NCBI RefSeq assembly: GCF_003628125.1
Contig: NZ_RBZU01000002.1
Span: 124,001-188,000 of the forward strand
Direction of reading: 5' to 3'
Source: Pararobbsia silviterrae
Lineage (GTDB): Bacteria > Pseudomonadota > Gammaproteobacteria > Burkholderiales > Burkholderiaceae
DNA: 64,000 nucleotides
The notes beneath the pieces were generated by a model. It made no database searches, was not told the origin of the DNA, and saw only the letters and a list, made by a program, of their open reading frames with translations. Shown here piece by piece: positions 62,109 through 64,000 of this stretch. Each line of letters opens with the position of its first letter. The stretch's first letter is position 1. The position numbers and the translations under genes were made by a program.

Positions 62109-63080
62109 TCACAGGTGCACGTTGCCGACCGTTTCCTCGATCGTCTGCTTGATCTCGGGCGTGATGCGCTTCGCGAGTTCGGCGGCCTTGAGGTTCTCGT
62201 GCAATTGCTCGATACGCGACGAACCCGTGATGACCGTGCTGACGTTCGGGTTCTTGAGCACCCACGCGAGCGCGAGCGTGCCGACGTTCGTGCCGAGTTC
62301 CTTCGCGATGTCCTCGAGCTTGCCGACGATCGCGTTCTTCGCGGGGTCGAGCACTTGCTGCTGGAGCCAGTCGTAGCCCTTGAGCCCCGCGCGGCTGCCG
62401 GCCGGAATGCCGTTGCGGTACTTGCCCGTCAGCAAGCCCGACGCGAGCGGGCTCCAGGTCGTCAGACCCAGGCCGTAGTCTTCATAGAGACGCGCATATT
62501 CGGTCTCGACGCGCTTGCGGTGGAACAGGTTGTACTGCGGCTGTTCCATGACGGGCTTGTGCAGATGATGACGCTCGGCGATCTCGTAGGCCGCGCGGAT
62601 CTCGTCGGCGCTCCACTCCGAAGTCCCCCAGTACAGCGCCTTGCCGCGCGTGACCATGTCGCTCATCGCCCATACCGTTTCCTCGATCGGCGTGTTCGGA
62701 TCGGGGCGATGGCAGAACGCGAGGTCGACGTAGTCGAGATCGAGTCGCTTGAGCGAACCGTCGATCGCGTCGAGCAGATACTTGCGGTTCAGCGTGTGAT
62801 ACCGGTTCGGGCGATTGTCGAGGCCCCAGAAAAACTTCGTCGAGACCACATAGTTGGCGCGCGGATACGCGAGTTCCTTGAGCGCGCGGCCCATGATCGA
62901 TTCCGACTCGCCGGCCGCATAGGCCTCGGCGTTATCGAAAAAGTTGATGCCGGCATCGTAGGCGGCGGCCAGCGATTCGCGCGCGGCGCGCTGATCCACC
63001 TGCGAGCCGTACGTCACCCACGAACCGACCGACAGTTCGCTGACTTGAAGGCCCGAGCGGCCGAGACGGCGGTATTCCAT
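62109..63080 (-). CDS. Aldo/keto reductase (potassium-channel beta-subunit-like)
   Basis: A 323-residue NADPH-dependent reductase. The catalytic tetrad is visible: Asp and Tyr in [14 protein letters not shown], Lys in VVSTKFFWG and His in [12 protein letters not shown]. The N-terminus [20 protein letters not shown] and the C-terminal [20 protein letters not shown] (NADPH-binding) are typical of the Kv-beta-like branch, which reduces aldehydes and ketones of unknown identity. The ATG at 63080 has AAGG nine bases upstream; the one at 63089 directly abuts it. It is monocistronic. Confidence 0.92.
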   Translation of the reverse strand: MEYRRLGRSGLQVSELSVGSWVTYGSQVDQRAARESLAAAYDAGINFFDNAEAYAAGESESIMGRALKELAYPRANYVVSTKFFWGLDNRPNRYHTLNRKYLLDAIDGSLKRLDLDYVDLAFCHRPDPNTPIEETVWAMSDMVTRGKALYWGTSEWSADEIRAAYEIAERHHLHKPVMEQPQYNLFHRKRVETEYARLYEDYGLGLTTWSPLASGLLTGKYRNGIPAGSRAGLKGYDWLQQQVLDPAKNAIVGKLEDIAKELGTNVGTLALAWVLKNPNVSTVITGSSRIEQLHENLKAAELAKRITPEIKQTIEETVGNVHL

Positions 63081-63503
63081 TGACGTCATCCTTCTAATGG
63101 GGGGAAGTAAATCAAGGTCGAGTCGCGCGCCGCAGACTCCATGCGGGCGCGCAACCGCGAGCACTGTAAACGGGATCGCGCCGGCCGCGGGCCGACCCTG
63201 CCGACAGTATGGGTTTAGGTCGAAACGACCGGCGCGGCGCGTGGACGGATTCGACGGCCGTCGATTGACCGCCCTGATCGGCGAATGTCACGCTGCGGGA
63301 GCACAATAACGCGCGGCTCCGTTCGCTTTCGTGACAACGGACCGCTCGTACGAGGGGGTGCCGCAGGCCTGCCGATCCTCGCAGGGCTGGGCTTGCGCAT
63401 CTATCCGGCAGGCGCGCGCGTTGCGACGCAGGGCGTCGGGCGCGTCGGTGTGCGCTGCCGCAATCGATTTTCCATGCCATTCATCGAACAAGGAGATTCA
63501 TCC
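63081..63503. other. Intergenic region between the aldo/keto reductase and hydroxybutyrate dehydrogenase
   Basis: A 423-bp divergent gap. It should hold both promoters, but no -35/-10 pair stands out. GGTCG-AAA-CGACC (about 63218-63230) is a small dyad. AGGAG at 63491-63495 is the ribosome binding site of the downstream gene. A 70-codon frame at 63097-63309 lacks a ribosome binding site and homology. Confidence 0.4.
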
Positions 63504-64000
63504 ATGTCGCAACTCGACGGAAAGACTGCAGTGGTAACGGGCGCTGCCAGCGGTATCGGCAAGGAAATCGCGTTTGTGCTCGCCAAGGCGGGCGCAGCGG
63601 TCGCGATTGCCGATCTGAACCTCGACGGCGCCAATGCGGTCGCGAACGAGATCAAGGCGGGCGGCGGCAAGGCGATCGGCATCGCGATGAACGTGACCGA
63701 CGAAGACGCGGTCAACGCGGGCATCGATCAGGTCGCCGCCGAGTTCGGCTCGGTCGACATCCTGATCTCGAACGCCGGCATCCAGATCGTCAATCCGATC
63801 GAGAACTACGCGTACTCGGACTGGAAGAAGATGCTCGCGATCCATCTCGACGGCGCATTCCTGACGACGAAGGCCGCGCTCAAGCACATGTACAAGGACG
63901 ATCGCGGCGGCATCGTGATCTATATGGGCTCGGCGCACTCGCACGAGGCGTCGCCGCTGAAGTCGGCGTACGTGACCGCGAAGCACGGTTTGCTCGGTCT
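63504..64000 (+). CDS. 3-hydroxybutyrate dehydrogenase, N-terminal part (cut by window edge)
   Basis: The first 165 codons of a classical short-chain dehydrogenase, still open at base 64000. The cofactor motif is [20 protein letters not shown], the structural NAG is in [20 protein letters not shown], and the catalytic Ser and Tyr-Lys pair are in [20 protein letters not shown] followed by VTAKHG. The HSHEASPxKSAYVxAKHG pattern is characteristic of D-3-hydroxybutyrate dehydrogenase, which interconverts 3-hydroxybutyrate and acetoacetate with NAD in PHB or ketone-body metabolism. AGGAG lies eight bases before the ATG. Confidence 0.9.
   Translation, partial: MSQLDGKTAVVTGAASGIGKEIAFVLAKAGAAVAIADLNLDGANAVANEIKAGGGKAIGIAMNVTDEDAVNAGIDQVAAEFGSVDILISNAGIQIVNPIENYAYSDWKKMLAIHLDGAFLTTKAALKHMYKDDRGGIVIYMGSAHSHEASPLKSAYVTAKHGLLG

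Noticed and set aside
63097-63309. 70-codon plus-strand frame before the hydroxybutyrate dehydrogenase
   Set aside because: No ribosome binding site or family resemblance; it looks like promoter-region sequence.

Overview
The window is GC-rich, densely packed bacterial DNA. Its gene families are typical of the Burkholderiaceae (Burkholderia/Paraburkholderia-like): two DUF3563 micro-proteins, a DUF2917 gene divergent from a MocR-type regulator, a TreS-maltokinase fusion beside a long GlgE, an ImuA-ImuB-DnaE2 cassette, and a polyhydroxybutyrate-type esterase and dehydrogenase. Genus-level assignment is inference. No rRNA, tRNA, CRISPR array, insertion sequence or prophage was seen, so this looks like a chromosomal region with local accessory modules.

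Layout. 1-11.4 kb (minus strand): an alpha-glucan operon in transcription order glgA, glgE, treS-mak, glgB and glgX (glgX cut by the window edge). It converts trehalose to maltose, maltose 1-phosphate and branched glucan. 11.6-15.4 kb: DUF1345 membrane protein, PP2A-like metallophosphatase, an EAL-CBS-GGDEF c-di-GMP protein and a 52-residue DUF3309 protein. 15.5-22.3 kb: a PiT phosphate transporter with a Pho-box-like promoter, a divergent CHAD protein, a PAP2 phosphatase, a PHB-depolymerase-family esterase with a basic histone-like N-terminus, and the first DUF3563 gene. 22.4-30.3 kb: PrpE-type acyl-CoA ligase, then an overlapping VWA / PP2C / kinase-HhH triad (YegL-YegK-YegI or TerY-P type), then a secreted beta-helix protein. 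30.3-37.9 kb: Fsr-type MFS exporter, DUF2917, MocR regulator with an array of GAACAGT operator repeats, GlxA-type regulator, HD-domain protein, a 9-bp minisatellite, CBS-pair and DUF2127 proteins.

38.0-44.2 kb is a mutasome operon (imuA, imuB, dnaE2) behind a near-perfect LexA box; imuB carries two in-frame 15-bp minisatellites. 44.2-50.1 kb is a copper island: copZ (overlapping an RmlD-like reductase gene) and copA-cueR each have a CueR-type promoter with a 19-bp spacer, with an EAL-cache phosphodiesterase gene between them, followed by a second DUF3563 gene. 50.2-59.7 kb: a VOC protein, a TetR/RutR-like regulator, then a complete reductive pyrimidine catabolic set (beta-ureidopropionase, PydA/PreT, PydB/PreA, NCS1 permease, dihydropyrimidinase). 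59.7-64 kb: a secreted low-complexity repeat protein, RlmJ, an aldo/keto reductase and the start of a 3-hydroxybutyrate dehydrogenase.

The observations most worth following are: a shared YTAGGG-N4-CMCnTAGG-like element in front of both DUF3563 genes and the DUF2127 gene; the kinase/phosphatase/VWA triad; the minisatellites inside imuB; the two-promoter CueR regulon enclosing a c-di-GMP phosphodiesterase; and GlgE with a catalytically dead N-terminal GH13-like half.
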